Shown here piece by piece: positions 30,501 through 42,562 of a DNA stretch of 64,000 bases (positions within the stretch are counted from its first letter, which is position 1; each line of letters begins with the position of its first letter). The notes under the pieces are model-generated. The model saw only the letters and a list, made by a program, of their open reading frames with translations, was not told the origin of the DNA and did not search any database. The DNA is from Luidia sarsii (taxonomy: Eukaryota; Echinodermata; Asteroidea; Paxillosida; Luidiidae): NCBI GenBank assembly GCA_949987565.1, contig OX465109.1, positions 17,734,915 through 17,798,914 on the forward strand. The letters are read 5' to 3'. The translations under genes were made by a program, and so were the position numbers.

Positions 30501-33500
30501 TATGTGACGGTAAGATACTGTATGTACAGGGATGTGCTTAGGATGCAAGACCATGGCAACCTGTAATTGATCATTAGGATCGATAGAATGCTGATGAAAT
30601 CTGTTCAGATTAATCTTGGCTGGCAGTCTACCACCAATAGGAATGGAGGCTCATGCCTTGCTTCAGACTAGTCACCCCTCCCAGTTCTATTTGTCAGCCT
30701 TAGCTGGCAGCCTACCACCAATAGGAATGGAGGCTCATGCCTTGCTTCAGACTAGTCACCCCTCCCAGATCTTTTTTGTTAGCCTTGGCTGGCAGTCTAC
30801 CACCAATAGGAATGGAGGCTCATGCCTTGCTTCAGACTAGTCACCCCTCCCAGTTCTATTTGTCAGCCTTAGCTGGCAGTCTACTACCAAAAGGGGATGG
30901 AGGCTCATGCCTTGCTTCAGACTAGTCACCCCTCCCAGTTCTATTTGTCAGCCTTAGCTGGCAGTCTACCACCAATAGGAATGGAGGCTCATGCCTTGCT
31001 TCAGACTAGTCACCCCTCCCAGATCTTTTTGTTAGCCTTGGCTGGCAGTCTACCACCAATAGGAATAGAGGCTCATGCCTTGCTTCAGACTAGTCACCCC
31101 TCCCAGATCTATTTGTCAGCCTTGGCTGGCAGTCTACCACCAATAGGGATGGAGGCTGATGCCTTGCTTCAGACTAGTCACCCCTCTCAGTTATATTTGT
31201 CACCCCAAAAGGGATGTAGGCTTGTTCCTTGCTTCATACTAGCTATCCCTCCCAGTTCTTTTTGTCAGCCTTGGCTGGCAATCTACCACCAATAGGGATG
31301 GAGGCTCATGCCTTGCTTCAGACTAGTCACCCCTCCCAGTTCTACTTGTAAGCCCTTGTTGGCAGTCTACCACCAATAGGGATGGAGGCTCATGCCTTTG
31401 AAGGAAGCTTATGCCTTGCTTCAAGATTTGTCTGTCACTGCCCTATCTGTCATTTTGAATTATTTTCACAGTTTGAAACATTGTCTTTCTCCCCCCCCCC
31501 CCCTGTCGTGTAGGAGCTGTGGAAAAGCCAGGAGAATCGGGTCAAGGCACTGCCTCCCCACTTCAGCATCTACCAGACTATTGGCATCGTGCCAGCGGCC
31601 ATCTTCCCGACAGACCCGGTGCTCACCTTCACCACCCGTCTCCTTGTCTTGGTAAAGAGACACCCCCCCTCCGCCCCCCGCCCCCCGCAGCCGTCACTCA
31701 CGTTTGACTTTTTTCAATAGATTTTGAATTCAATTTTAAAAGGACCTTTCTCAACGGCAAAGTGACAAGGACATACACTGACAGTCGGGGAAGGAAAGCC
31801 CCGACACACATGACAGAGGAAGGACAACAGGGAAGGGAGTGGGATGCAGCTGTACACACGAAGTGAGGGGAGATCAAAGGGGAATCAAACAAAAGGCGTG
31901 GGGAGGATCACAGGCCCTCAAACTTTTGAGATTCATGCATTGCAGGTCATTTTAGTCAGTGAGCAATTTGCAACTGTTTTTTTTTTGTATTTACATCGGA
32001 TTTTAACAGTTCATCAACGAGGTCTTGATCTTTGATTGTCACTTCTAGGGACATCCCCCAGTCATTGATGGACCTGCATTGGACAGAAAGGTCGGCAAGA
32101 ATCTACTGTTTGAAGCGAGTCAGCACCAACCAGCCCTCTCGGGGAGACACGGGGGAGCAAGGGATGCCCTACATGAGGTGGGTACCGTCTTTGCGCCTCG
32201 CAGGCCCTGGGGTTGGGCTTGGGTGTGGGCTTGGGGTTGGGCTCGGGTGTGGGCTTGGGTGTGGGCGTGGGCTTGGCCGTGGGCTTGGGTGTGGGCGTGG
32301 GCTTGGCCGTGGGCTTGGGTGTGGGCGTGGGCTTGGCCGTGGGCTTGGGTGTGGGCGTGGGCTTGGGTGTGGGCTTGGGTGTGGGCGTGGGCTTGGGTGT
32401 GGGCTTGGGTGTGGGCGTGGGCTTGGCCGTGGGCTTGGGTGTGGGCGTGGGCTTGGCCGTGGGCTTGGGCTTGGGTGTAGGCGTGGGCTTGGGCGTGGGA
32501 TTGGGTGTGGGCTTGGGTGTGGGCATGGGCTTGGGCGTGGGCGTGGGCGTGGGCTTGGGCTTGGGTGTGGGCTTTGGTGTGGGCGTGGGCTTGGGTGTGG
32601 GCTTGGGTGTGGGCGTGGGCTTGGGTGTGGGCTTGGGTGTGGGCGTGGGCTTGGGTGTGGGCATGGGTATGGGTGTGTGCATGGGCGTGGGTTTGGGCGT
32701 GGGCTTGGGCGTGGGTTATTGATACTGGTATTTGCATTGTGCTCATTTTAGTCAGTAAGCAGTTTGCAACATTTTTGCATATGACCCATGTAAAATTCAA
32801 CAGTGCCTCATGTAATTTCTAAGCATGAACACTCTTTATAACAGTTTCCTATGGTTCCTTCCTCATTCATCCCAATTATTAGGCCGAGCACAAATCTAAT
32901 TTTATGCTTCTTTAGTATGCCCTGCTTATGCGCTTAAAAGCTCAGGTGGTAGAGCACCAGTATTCTGAACAAGAGGCTAACGTTCAAATCCTGGTGCAGT
33001 CAAATTGTCTTATGGCATTCAGTTAGCTTTCCTTGGATGATTTGACTTTTCAAAAAAACTGCTGACTCACTCACTTTGTTCCGCTGCCAGGCCCATCAGG
33101 AACTGCATGACGACGAGAATGCGGTGACCCTAGCATCCAAGTACCGCGCCAACATCGTCCTGGCGACGGCTGCCCTGGCAACGCTGGCGGACAACCACGC
33201 GCCGGGATACGACCGAAACTGGCAGATTCCGGTGCGCATCGCGTCAGCTCAAACTGCGGGTGAGCGGCGCTTATCGGAATCAGACCCCTACACAAAATTA
33301 TTAAAGTGGATTGGAAAAGTCAGTCCTAACAACTGAGGTCGATGGCAGTTACTGATCGTTGGGTTTGGTTGCTGGTCGCTCAGTAGATGACACAATACTG
33401 GGACAGATTAGAGAGGGTGACTGATGTTCAGAGGTCCAGTAAACACCTCAACCGTGTTAGGCAACCGTGCTATGAGCACCAAGGACCTTCACTATGAACA

Positions 33501-36500
33501 TCTAAACCATTAAAAAGGGGTGAAAATGTCATTTCGCCGTGAAACTAAAAAGTCACTGTGATTTCACGGTGCATTTTACAGTGACTTCACCGTGAAAATA
33601 ATCGCCTCTCTGACCTGATAAGGACATCTGCAGGTCACTGAAGAGACCATGAGAAAAACGTGAATATCTAGGGTGGCAAGCTCCAGCCTTGAGGGATGGC
33701 TAATTCAATTACCAGTAGGGACCACCAGCCCCCATAGAGGTACTGTATGGTGTCCTTGTAACTGTCACTCCCAGGTACGTCTAAATTGCCCTCTAGCCAT
33801 TTACCACCAGGAATGTGGCCTTTGAGACCACTGGTGAAAACGCCGCGAAAATGACTTGGCTTAACCACTTCGCGCCGGGACCTCCGAATCCGGAGGTCAA
33901 TTGGATTGCCTTTGCAACGGGGCCCTCCGAATCCGGGCACCACTATTGTCCACATTATAAACAAAGACTCTTTTCAGCTTAGAACAAAGCAATACGAATC
34001 AGTACAAAGACCCTTTTTGACGCAAGTTGCCACATGAATTGGAAGATTAGCAGAAGTAATTGTGCAATTGTGGGACTTTTACTGTGGAGGATCAAGGGAT
34101 ACCGCGCTGCAGCTGAAAGCATGCGGGGGACATTGTCTTTGCATGCCACACAGCCCAATGGTCGTCGGTCTGGCATTGGAATTCCCCCCACATTCTTTAC
34201 CGTAATCTGTACGCTCGTTTGTGGCCGACCAACTCGAAGATTTGACTGCCTGGAGTGGAGGCTGGAGTCTGCGGTCAGGGATTGTCAGCAGCGTACACGC
34301 ACCCACACACACACGTCCGTTACGGTCCATTGACGACGCACAAAGGGCCCTTTTTCGAACGGATAATCTCTTGACAAAAGCCACAATGATGTCCGAATTG
34401 TGCCAGGTTTTACTCTCTTGTACCCATAGTATACCCTTATCGATTTATTTCACATAAATATATTGTTCCGTTTGTTTTAGCAAGATTTTAAAATGATGCA
34501 TTGTTCAAAAACCCCTGTATGGTGATCATCGGCGCTGAAAAACCCCCCGGCGCGAAGTGGTTAAGCAACCGTGCTATGAGCACCAAGGACCTTCACTATG
34601 AACATCTAAACCATTAAAAAGGGGTGAAAATGTCATTTCGCTGTGAAACTAAAAAGTCACTGTGATTTCACGGTGCATTTTACAGTGAATTCACCGTGAA
34701 AATAATCGCCTCTCTGACCTGATGAGGACATCTGCAGGTCACTAAAGAGACCGTGAAAAAAACGTGAACATCTAGGGTGGCAAGCTCCAGCCTTGAGGGA
34801 TGTCTAATTCAATTACCAGTAGGGACCACCAGCCCCCATAGAGGTACTGTATGGTGTCCTTGTAACTGTCACTCCCAGATACGTCTAAATTGCCTCTAGC
34901 CATTTACCACCAGGAATGTGGCCTTGGAGACCACTGGTGAAAACGCCGCGAAAATGACTTGGCTTAACTGTGTGCCATGAAATAGGGGTGAAAACACGGT
35001 GAATTTTCTTTTCACGGCTAAATGACATTTTCACAGTTTAGATGTTTGCTTGGTTCTCATGGTCATCTTATATCTACAAGTGTATGAGCACGGATTTCGC
35101 AGCTGGATTTGACGGACTGGCCGCCTTTCAAAGCTTCCACCTAGACTGATGAAGCAGTTGTTGCTAGGAAAGCGTATGCAACTCTTCCCAACTGGTTTAT
35201 AGTCAGCTACTATCCTTGCGTAGTTTGGATAACGGAGACCAAGGCGCAGCTGAAGTCTAAGCTGGGTTTTGGAAATAAGCCCCCAAAATGTGCTGCATAC
35301 ACCTCTGTGCGCAGAGTGTAGGGATCTTATTGGGTTTCCTTCCCCGGCCGAGCCGTATCTCTCTGAATTTGATTCTGCTTTTCCTGTTTCAGGTTCGGCC
35401 TCGGCGCTGAAGACGGTGTACATGAGCAAGCCCCTGACCACCCCCTATGCCGCCCGCGAGGCCAGCAGGGTCTTCCACCGGGCGGCGCTGCGCGACCTCC
35501 TGGCGGACGGCCCCTCCGGTCCGGGCTCGCTCTCGGCGGGCCCGGCGGCGCGGAAGACGACCCCCGCCGGGACGCCCCGCGGCGGGCCGACGGACGTAGA
35601 CGACGAGAGCCCGGAGCTCGACCTGACCGACCTGGAGACGTTCGGCTCGTCCTCCGACAAGCCCAGCGGGCGGAGCCGCAAGGAGCTCCCGAAGGCCTCG
35701 ACGGCAGAAGCTCAGCTGGCATCGTCGGAGATCAAGGACGGAGGAAGGTTCCCCAGGCAGACTCTCGAGCAAGACGATACCATGGAGACATCGGGAAGTG
35801 TGGTACAGCCGTCCCCTTATCGAGGCTCACCGAGAGCATCCCGCCCCATCGTGCCGTCGGGAATCTTCCCTCAGAAACAGGAAGGACTGATGAGAAGCCC
35901 TTCTACTGACCCACCCAAGTTGCCGTCGGAGGCCCCTCTCGAGGCCCCTCTCGAGGGCTCTCCGGCGATCGGAGACGCTCCCGAGGATATGCCAGAGTTG
36001 GAGGTGCAGGGAGATCGCAAGGATTGCGATCCAGAGTCTTCCAGTCTGAGAGGTGCCGTCTCGAGGGAGCCACTCGGCGGGGCGCTGGGGTCCGACGACC
36101 GCGCTTCCTCGCCAGAGCAGAGTGCCTCTGGTCAGCCGGCCTCAGCCTCGGGGGGCGGCGTGAGCGGAAGTCTCCCCCGAGTGTCCGATGAGAGGGGCGA
36201 GCGACCCTTCCTCAGCGACGGGAGCGAGACCGGAGGAGACCTGATGATGGCGCTGTCGTCAGAGGCCGACTCTCCGGCGAGGACCTCTGGCGACCGCCCG
36301 GCCCCCGCGTGGACCGGAACCGGCGGAGAGACGCCGGGGAGCGCCGCCCAGGAGACTGACCCGGAGGCCCCCCGCGGCGCCGGAGAGCCCCCCACCCCGA
36401 GGAGGAGCAAGAGGCTCCTGAAGAGGCAGCCCTGGGAGGCGGACCTCCCCTCCTCGCCGCCCGCCCCGTCCGGGAGGATGCCCAAACCCCGTCTGCTCAG

Positions 36501-39500
36501 CGTCCAAGAGCCGCGCATCGACAAAGAAAAGGCGCCACTCCCTGACCACCTCTCGGACGGAAGCGCCCGGGGAGGCATCCCCGATTCGCCCCTCTCTCCC
36601 CCTCCCAGTGAGAGAGGCCCGGCGCCCGTCTGGTCCGCCTCCTTGATGGGAGCCGACGATGACATGTCTGTGCCCGGAGGTTGTTCTCCGCAGGACGCAC
36701 CTCTGTCAGCTTCGCCGCAGCCCCACAAGAGGTTGAGAGCAGACCTCCCCGACTCGGACCCGGGGAGCGGACAGGCGCCTCTGCGGTACAACCTGAGGTC
36801 CAAGGCGGCGGGAGGCGCGGCTGAGGAATCGAGCCGGTGCCCGGCCGAGGACCTGAAAGCTGAAGCCGACACACACTATCCCACCACCAACACCAAGCCA
36901 CCAGCCTCCGACGCACACAGCCCGCCCGCAAACCCCCATCGGGAAGGCTCCGAGGATTCCACCGATGTGGAGTGGCGCAAACCGCAGAGGCTCCCAGCCG
37001 AGGGCCAAAATCCGGCGGGGAAGGCGGAGGCCGTCCCACAGAGTGAGACTGGTGTGGAGACTACAATCGACTCCATCCTCAGACTGCAGGCACGGTTGCA
37101 CAAGGGGAAGGCGGCCAGCCAGTCTCCTCTCCAGCCGCCGGTCGGGGCCGGCCCGGGAGAGGTGTTTGCCGAGGACCCCTCCCAGTACGAGGCCCCGGGG
37201 GAGGGCTGTGTGGACTACAGTCTGTGGCAGTTTGGCCGGCACTCTGTCATTGTCAAAAGTGACATCGATGCAGTATGCAGTGTGGACAGTGCTAGTGACA
37301 AGGTAAGATTGCACCCACACAATGCACCCACAGAATGCACCCACAGAATGCACCCACAGAATGCACCCACAGAATGCACCCACAGAATGCACACATTGTG
37401 CAGCAGGGTTAGGGTCCACAGAATCCCACAGAATGCACCCACTGTTGCATCTTGTTGAGTGCAGCAGGGTTAGGGTCCACAGAATCCCACAGAATGCACC
37501 CACTGCTGCATCTTGTTGAGTGCAGCAGGGTTAGGGTCCACAGAATCCCACAATGCACCCACTGTTGTATCTTGTTGAGTGCAGCAGGGTTAGGGTCCAC
37601 AGAATCCCACAATGCACCCACTGTTGTATCTTGTTGAGTGCAGCAGGGTTAGGGTCCACAGAATCCCACAGAATGCACCCACTGCTGCATCTTGTCGAGT
37701 GCAGCAGGTTAGGGTCCACGGAATCCCACAGAATGCACCCACTGCTGCATCTTGTTGAGTGCAGCAGGGTTAGGGTCCACAGAATCCCACAGAATGCACC
37801 CACTGCTGAATCTTGTCGAGTGCAGCAGGGTTAGGGTCCACATATTTCACAGAATGTCTCTGCACTTCCTATCCATCTACAATCACATTGGTACTATTTT
37901 AATTAAGATGAATACATTTACTTGTGTTGATTTCAGCTGCAACCCGCCATCGTTGTGCCCAAAATGGAGTATCAGCCACACTTTGGCTATGAGCAGATCA
38001 GTAAGAGTGAACTCACCAAGCTGTGGATGAGTCTACTGCTCCGACCAGGGTCAAAGGTTATTCAAGGTACACAGACCAATATTTCTCACTCACTGTTTAC
38101 AGTTTAGCCACAGATGATTAACACTGGCGAGTTTTACAAAGGATGCTTTGTAATTGATGGGAAGAAAAGTTACGACTGAAAAGAAAATAGAATTGATTGA
38201 TTTTACGTGTCATTTTAAGTGTCATTGAGGTGAGACAGATGTAGAAGGTGGTGGCAATGCCGTGTCTCACTGAGGTGAGCAACCACCTGACAGAACAGAA
38301 CAGACAAATGTAGAAGGTGGTGGCAATGCCGTGTCTCACTGAGGTGAGCAACCACCTGACAGAACAGAACAGACAAATGTAGAAGGTGGTGACAATGCCA
38401 TGTCTCACTGAGGTGAGCAACCACCTGACAGAACAGAACAGACAAATGTAAGTGGTGGCAATACCATGTCTCACTGAGGTGAGCAACCACCTGGCAGAAC
38501 AGAACAGACAAATGTAGAAGGTGGTGACAATGCCTCTGCAAATTCTCTGCAAGACAAAGCCTCCCTCCAAATATGTATGCTTCAAGCCTAAATTTCAACT
38601 CATTCTAGGTCGTGTCAATGCATTGACCTCTGATCTCATGATGTTGGACCACTTTGACATGAGCAGCGCCCTCTGGGAGCAGCCATCTTTCCAGTAAGTC
38701 GTTTACATTCTTTAAAACATGATCACGCTGCATGAAAAGGAATTAAATCAGCATTTACCTAAAAAGAGATAAGCTGCCTTTCATTCAGATGCAAATGACC
38801 AACTGTTGTAAACCTGGCTACGGCAGCTCGGGGATCACACTTTGAGGATGAAAACTTTGTGACTGGACCTGGATTTGAACCCGAGACCTCTGGTTTGGCA
38901 TACCAGTGCTCTTACCATCTGAGCTATCCAGCCCTTAGATGGTGACCTCTTAATAGTCAACTAGTCTTTGCCGGGGTGGGGGCGCCAGTCAGAAGCAATT
39001 CATCCATTAACTGCCGTACATCTCCAGGGATGGCACCCCCGCTTTCATTCAGATGCAAACAAGAGTTAGTTGTAAACCTGGCTACAGCAGTTCGGGGGAT
39101 CACACAAAGTGGATGCAGCTTTTGAAACTTGAAATGCTTCCTGTCAAACAGTCAGATGAAACCAAAAGTCTTATGCCTGCTTGCTTTCAGACCCTCATGC
39201 TGCATGAAGATGATGTTTCAAATCCTGGACAAGCTCACAAGGTAGGTTGTTGGAGCTGTGGCCCGCACGTACCTAGGAAAACATGAACTGTTGACATTAA
39301 AGAGATACAATGTCAATTCAAACTGACAAATGACTTGGGGGTAAGACATCTGGACAAGGAAGCGGGGGTTTTAGGTTCGAATCCCACCTGAGCTGCCTGT
39401 GGTGATTCTGGGGGTGGTAACACACTGTGTACATACATATTTAATAGTAGGATGTTTGCAGTGACACCGTGTACATTATTTCTTAAGAGAATGTCTCATG

Positions 39501-42000
39501 AAGCCGGGCAGAGTACACACTACCCGAAACGTTGAGTTACCGGCTCTTTTCAGAGCCACACTCCTTCTCTTATGTGAGAATGTACATGGTACATGTACTT
39601 GGTTCATGTATTTCCACCATGCAAACCTTCCAATTTTAACTGTGTACAGTTTTTTGTGCAAACCCCCATTGAATTACATTATTAGTCTCACTGATGCAAA
39701 TTTCATCGGATGACATGTGATGTTGATGGCATTTGATTCTGAAAATGTTGCACTTGATCTTCTGTTTGGCCGTGCAGTCTTCCCGAGGGCTCATACCTCC
39801 TGTGCCATTCTACGGGGGACATGCATGCCTGCATTCTACAGACTGCAGCACCCAAAGGAAATCGAAGGTAGTACACAATCTAAACCTTCACCAAAAACTA
39901 TAGCTAGGATTGAGAATGCGGTACCCACCGATGTACAGATTGGAATCCACCACACAACCTCCACCAGGTCGGCGGTCAAGATCTTCTCCTCCTTGCGTAT
40001 GAGGCAAGCAGCAATTAGAGGTGCTGCTGTCTCAAGCTGGGGCTCAATCAGAAAGAGCAAGACCCGTTACCAGGGCCCAGCCGACCACGAGGTCGACAAC
40101 ATGGGCTCCTGTGGTCAAGATGTCTGCCCAAGACAGCAGGGGTGGATTTCACGAAGCCTTACGATGCGTCATATGACGGTACGAGGTCGTATGGTTTCTG
40201 TGCATCCCCCGTTGCAGTGCGACTGATTGTGAGTTACGATGTGCTTGTTGAAATCGACCTCAGTTCGTATCTCAAGCTGCCTGTACTTTCTCTGCAGGCA
40301 ATGGGGCAACCCACTGAGCATACAGTGCTGATTATCCATCGAGGGCAAACCCCCGTTGATCATAAGAAAAACCTGACAAACGCATTGCTTTTGAGTCGTA
40401 ACTCATCAATGAAGGGATTGCATTTGTATTCGGAGGGCCTAATGTTTGCGATCGAAGCTGTACTTTCCTCAGAAGCTCAATGCTTTGTAATCGTTTGGTT
40501 TTGATCCGTTCATGTCATTCCGTTGCCTTTTCAATGGATCAAGACAGCACTGTGAATGGAGCTTAGCCGAACTGACATCAGCTTCGCCTTAACCACTTCG
40601 CGCCGGGGGGTTTTCAGCGCCGATGACCGGCATACAGGGTTTTTTGAACAATGCATCATTTTCAAATCTTGCTAAAACAATCGGAACAATATATTTCTGT
40701 GAAATATATCGCTAAGTGTATACTATGGGTACAAGAGAGTAAAACCTGGCACAATTCGGACGTCGTTGTGGCTTTTGTCAAGAGATTATCCGTTCGAAAA
40801 AGGGCCCATTATGCGTCGTCAATGGACCGTAATGGACTTGTGTGTGTGTGCGTGTACGGCGCTGTCAATCCCTGACCGCAGACTCCAGCCTCCACTCCAG
40901 GCAGTCAAATTTTCGAGTTGGTCGGCCACAACCGAGCGTACAGATTACGGTAAAGAATGTGGGGGGAATTCCAATGCCAGACCGACCGTTGGGCTGTGTG
41001 GCATGCAAAGACAATGTCCCCCGCAGTAAAAGTGGATCCTCCACAGTAAAAGTCCCACAATTGCACAATTACTGCTGCTAATCTTGCAATTCATGTGGCA
41101 ACTTGCGTCAAAAAGGGTCTTTGTACTGATTCGTATTGCTTTGATCTAAGCTGAAAAGAGTCTTTGTTTAGAATGTGGACAATAGTGGTGCCCGGATTCG
41201 GAGGGCCCCGTTGCAAAGGCAATCCAATTGACCTCCGGATTCGGAGGTCCCGGCGAGAAGTGGTTAAAATAGATGAATTGAGGTCCATATGCTTTGTGTG
41301 ATCCCAGAATAGCCAGGCTTACACAAAAAAAAAATTAAATGAAAACAGGGATGTCATCCCTGAAGAGATTTGGTTGAATGCTGCCGACTGGTGCCCTGAC
41401 CCCAACAAAGATAGTGGACCATCTTGAGAAGGCCACCATCTAAGGGCAGGATAGCTCAGTTGCTAAGAGCGCTGGTACATTAATTCAGAGGTCTCGGGTT
41501 TCATGTTCTAGTCCAGCCTAGGTTTCAAGACAATTTTAATTGAAGTACGCTATTCGTGGGAAATGCAATAAATTGCTGCACATTTTTTTGACCTTCGCCG
41601 TGACCGTCAACTGTCTCCCTCTCAGATCCTCGTTCGACTTGCGTCGCAACTACATCCAGGTCCCGCTCATGCAGTCCTGCCCGCCTGCACCGTTGCCGTG
41701 GCTACCGCTGGACACAAACATGATCCTGCCGAGTCAGCGGACCCAAGGCCGCATCCCGGCCACGTTCCCGCCGAAGAAGAATGTCGGCGGAAACGTGACA
41801 GGTGAGCAGGTTTTTTCTACTGTAGGCGCGGGTCTTTAGACTGAAGGGCTCCTCATCAGACTTGTCCAGTGGTCTGAAGATTGTCGTGCCGTGTCTTGAT
41901 GAACCGTGATGCTTTTTTTTACCCCTTTTTTTTTGGCACTTCGACAGGTGCTGCCAAGGGAACGACTAAGAAAAAGAAAAAGAAGAAAAGTCAGAAGTGA
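27546..42000 (+). CDS. ICE2: Interactor of little elongation complex ELL subunit 2 (NARG2)
   Basis: Subunit of the little elongation complex, which drives small nuclear RNA transcription. Fourteen plus-strand exons: 27546-27697, 28439-28660, 29624-29753, 30399-30509, 31514-31651, 32049-32177, 33091-33259, 35393-37302, 37937-38066, 38609-38693, 39191-39241, 39778-39867, 41626-41801, 41948-42000. All junctions are AG/GT, phases agree, and the total is 3546 nt (1181 residues; vertebrate proteins are near 980). Recognisable blocks: [33 protein letters not shown]; the NARG2 domain with [31 protein letters not shown] and [47 protein letters not shown]; and a Lys-rich tail. The extra length is a 636-codon disordered Pro/Ser/Glu-rich exon 8. 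The start is the first in-frame ATG, in an ACAAAATGG context. Confidence 0.95.
27898..28052 (+). repeat. tRNA-derived SINE, forward copy
   Basis: Box A TAGCTCAGATGG and box B GGGTTCAAGTCC lie 30-odd nt apart, with a possible anticodon stem CTGGT/ACCAG and GCA in the loop. A conserved leader (TGCTTCTGACTGGTGCCCTC, GGCAAAGACTAGTTGACT) precedes the tRNA-like part. In ICE2 intron 1. Confidence 0.8.
28095..28330 (-). repeat. tRNA-derived SINE, inverted copy
   Basis: Reverse complement of the copy at 27898-28052, including GAGCTATCCAGCCCTTAGAT and GACTAGTTGACAATTTGG, plus a 3' extension with CATTCAGATGCAAACAACCA. Only about 45 bp separate the two, so the ICE2 transcript could form a long hairpin. 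Confidence 0.8.
28800..29620. other. ICE2 intron 2, mostly unrecognised
   Basis: Pieces of interspersed repeats only: GCACTGGAGCATGCC-containing sequence near 29290-29450 related to 45720-45790, and a diverged Penelope-like terminus near 29495-29580. Confidence 0.45.
29873..30229. mobile_element. TTAA-flanked MITE family M1, copy 3
   Basis: The left end TTAA + AGCCCCTACACAACATTGGT is intact; the right end reads ACCAATGTTGTGTAGGGGCT followed by ATAG instead of TTAA. ICE2 intron 3. Confidence 0.85.
30619..31395. repeat. Minisatellite, about 84 bp unit, about 9 copies
   Basis: Unit includes GGCTGGCAGTCTACCACCAA, GGAATGGAGGCTCATGCCTT and GACTAGTCACCCCTCCCAG. One copy (about 31195-31275) is rearranged. 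ICE2 intron 4, about 110 bp past the donor. Confidence 0.92.
31735..31995. repeat. Diverged Penelope-like 3' region
   Basis: GGACCTTTCTCAACGGCAAAG followed by GTGACAAGGACA, later GGTCATTTTAGTCAGTGAGC and AATTTGCAACTG, the same order as the copy near 49715-49900. Confidence 0.55.
32204..32716. repeat. G-rich minisatellite (GGGCTTGGGTGTGGGCGT)
   Basis: About 500 bp of 12 and 18 bp units on the coding strand of ICE2 intron 6, starting about 28 bp after the exon 6 donor. Nearly every unit has two or three GGG runs, so G-quadruplex formation in DNA or pre-mRNA is plausible. Long open frames here (Gly-, Trp/Ala- or Pro/Thr-rich) are artefacts. Confidence 0.95.
32735..32790. repeat. Penelope-like end fragment
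   Basis: CATTTTAGTCAGTAAGCAGT followed by TTGCAACATTTTTGCATATG, directly after the G-rich array. Confidence 0.6.
32930..33002 (+). repeat. tRNA-like SINE fragment
   Basis: AGCTCAGGTGGTAGAGCACC (box A-like) and CGTTCAAATCC (box B-like) are spaced as in a tRNA. A different subfamily from the copy at 27898. Confidence 0.6.
33465..33863. repeat. 400 bp direct repeat, left copy
   Basis: GCAACCGTGCTATGAGCACC through AAAATGACTTGGC. The right copy is at 34564-34968, nearly identical. The piggyBac-like MITE lies between them. Confidence 0.85.
33861..34564. mobile_element. piggyBac-like TTAA MITE family M2, copy 1
   Basis: 704 bp bounded by TTAACCACTTCGCGCCGGG and its complement CCCGGCGCGAAGTGGTTAA. 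The TTAA target and CC-initial inverted repeats are typical of piggyBac. Subterminal CCTCCGAATCCGGAGG palindrome. No transposase frame. Confidence 0.85.
34564..34968. repeat. 400 bp direct repeat, right copy
   Basis: Near-identical to 33465-33863; ends ATGACTTGGCTTAACTGTG. Confidence 0.85.
35393..37302 (+). CDS. ICE2: ICE2 exon 8 (long, low-complexity central exon)
   Basis: A 1910 nt exon starting after TTTTCCTGTTTCAG and ending at GACAAG/GTAAGA. The start continues the conserved block ([29 protein letters not shown]). The middle is disordered and acidic/Pro/Ser-rich with strong GC bias. The end ([20 protein letters not shown]) begins the NARG2 domain. The frame stays open a further 156 nt into the following minisatellite, so missed splicing would add repeat-encoded residues before a stop. 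Confidence 0.95.
37311..37855. repeat. Dispersed minisatellite family A, locus 3 (ICE2 intron 8)
   Basis: Starts 10 bp after the donor with five short CACAGAATGCACC units, then full units with GTTGAGTGCAGCAGGGTTAG. Same absolute orientation as the other three loci. Confidence 0.93.
38228..38533. repeat. Minisatellite, 69 bp unit, about 4.4 copies
   Basis: Unit has GAGGTGAGCAACCACCTGAC, AGAACAGAACAGACAAATG and AAGGTGGTGGCAATGCC. ICE2 intron 9. Each unit holds several GTGAG donor-like words. Confidence 0.92.
38790..39075 (-). repeat. tRNA-derived SINE, inverted copy with nested partial
   Basis: GAGCTATCCAGCCCTTAGAT, GACTAGTTGACTATTAAGAG (as its complement) and two copies of the CATTCAGATGCAAA tail at about 38785 and 39045. 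ICE2 intron 10. Confidence 0.75.
39440..39620. repeat. GGTTCTGAAAAGAACC hairpin family with hammerhead-like core
   Basis: CTCATGA (39495-39501), a GGGCAG..CTACCC stem, then GAAAC (39526-39530) and GTTGAGTTACCGGCTC, with flanks GTTTGCAGTGACACC and CCACCATGCAAACC. ICE2 intron 11. Confidence 0.55.
40589..41267. mobile_element. piggyBac-like TTAA MITE family M2, copy 2
   Basis: 679 bp with the same ends as 33861-34564 but in opposite orientation, in ICE2 intron 12. TTAA at 40589-40592 and 41264-41267. Confidence 0.85.
41385..41520 (+). repeat. tRNA-derived SINE, forward copy
   Basis: GCAGGATAGCTCAGTTGCTAA box A region and GTCTCGGGTTTCATGTTC degraded box B. ICE2 intron 12, ending about 100 bp before exon 13. 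Confidence 0.7.
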
Positions 42001-42019
42001 AACTCCGGACGTCTGTACT

Positions 42020-42562
42020 CAAAAGTATATGGGACTGAAAGGCAACTGTGCACAAAGTATATGGGACTGAAAAGTAACTGTGCACAAAGTATAAGGGACT
42101 AAAAGGCAACTGTACAAAGCATATGGGACTGAAAGGCAACTGTGCCCAAAGTATATGGGACTGAAAGGCAACTGTGCACAGAGTATATGGGACTGAAAGG
42201 CAACTGTGCACAAAGTATATGGGACTGATAGGCAACTGTGTACAAAGTATATGGGACTAAAAGGCAACTGTGCACAAAGTATATAGGACTGAAAGGCAAC
42301 TTTGCACAAAGTATATGGGACTGAAAGGCAACTGTGCACAGAGTATATGGGACTGAAAGGCAACTGTGTACAAAGTATATGGGACTGAAAGGCAACTGTG
42401 TACAAAGTATATGGGACTGAAAGGCAACTTTGCACAAAGTATATGGGACTGAAAGGCAACTGTGCACAAAGTATATGGGACTGAAAGGCAACTGTGCACA
42501 AAGTACATGGGACTGAAAGGCAACTGTGCACAAAGTATATGGGACTGATAGGCAACTGTGCA
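42020..42562. repeat. Minisatellite, 32 bp unit, about 17 copies, in ICE2 3' UTR
   Basis: Unit GTATATGGGACTGAAAGGCA + ACTGTGCACAAA. It begins about 20 bp after the stop codon at 42000 and lies before the polyadenylation signal, so it should be present in the mature mRNA. Confidence 0.93.

Noticed and set aside
32032..32822. Gly-, Trp/Ala- and Pro/Thr-rich open frames of 100-240 codons
   Set aside because: Artefacts of the G-rich 12/18 bp repeat; only 32049-32177 is an ICE2 exon.
36132..36872. 246-codon minus-strand frame opposite ICE2 exon 8
   Set aside because: Shadow of a GC-rich coding exon; ICE2 phase and similarity are on the plus strand.
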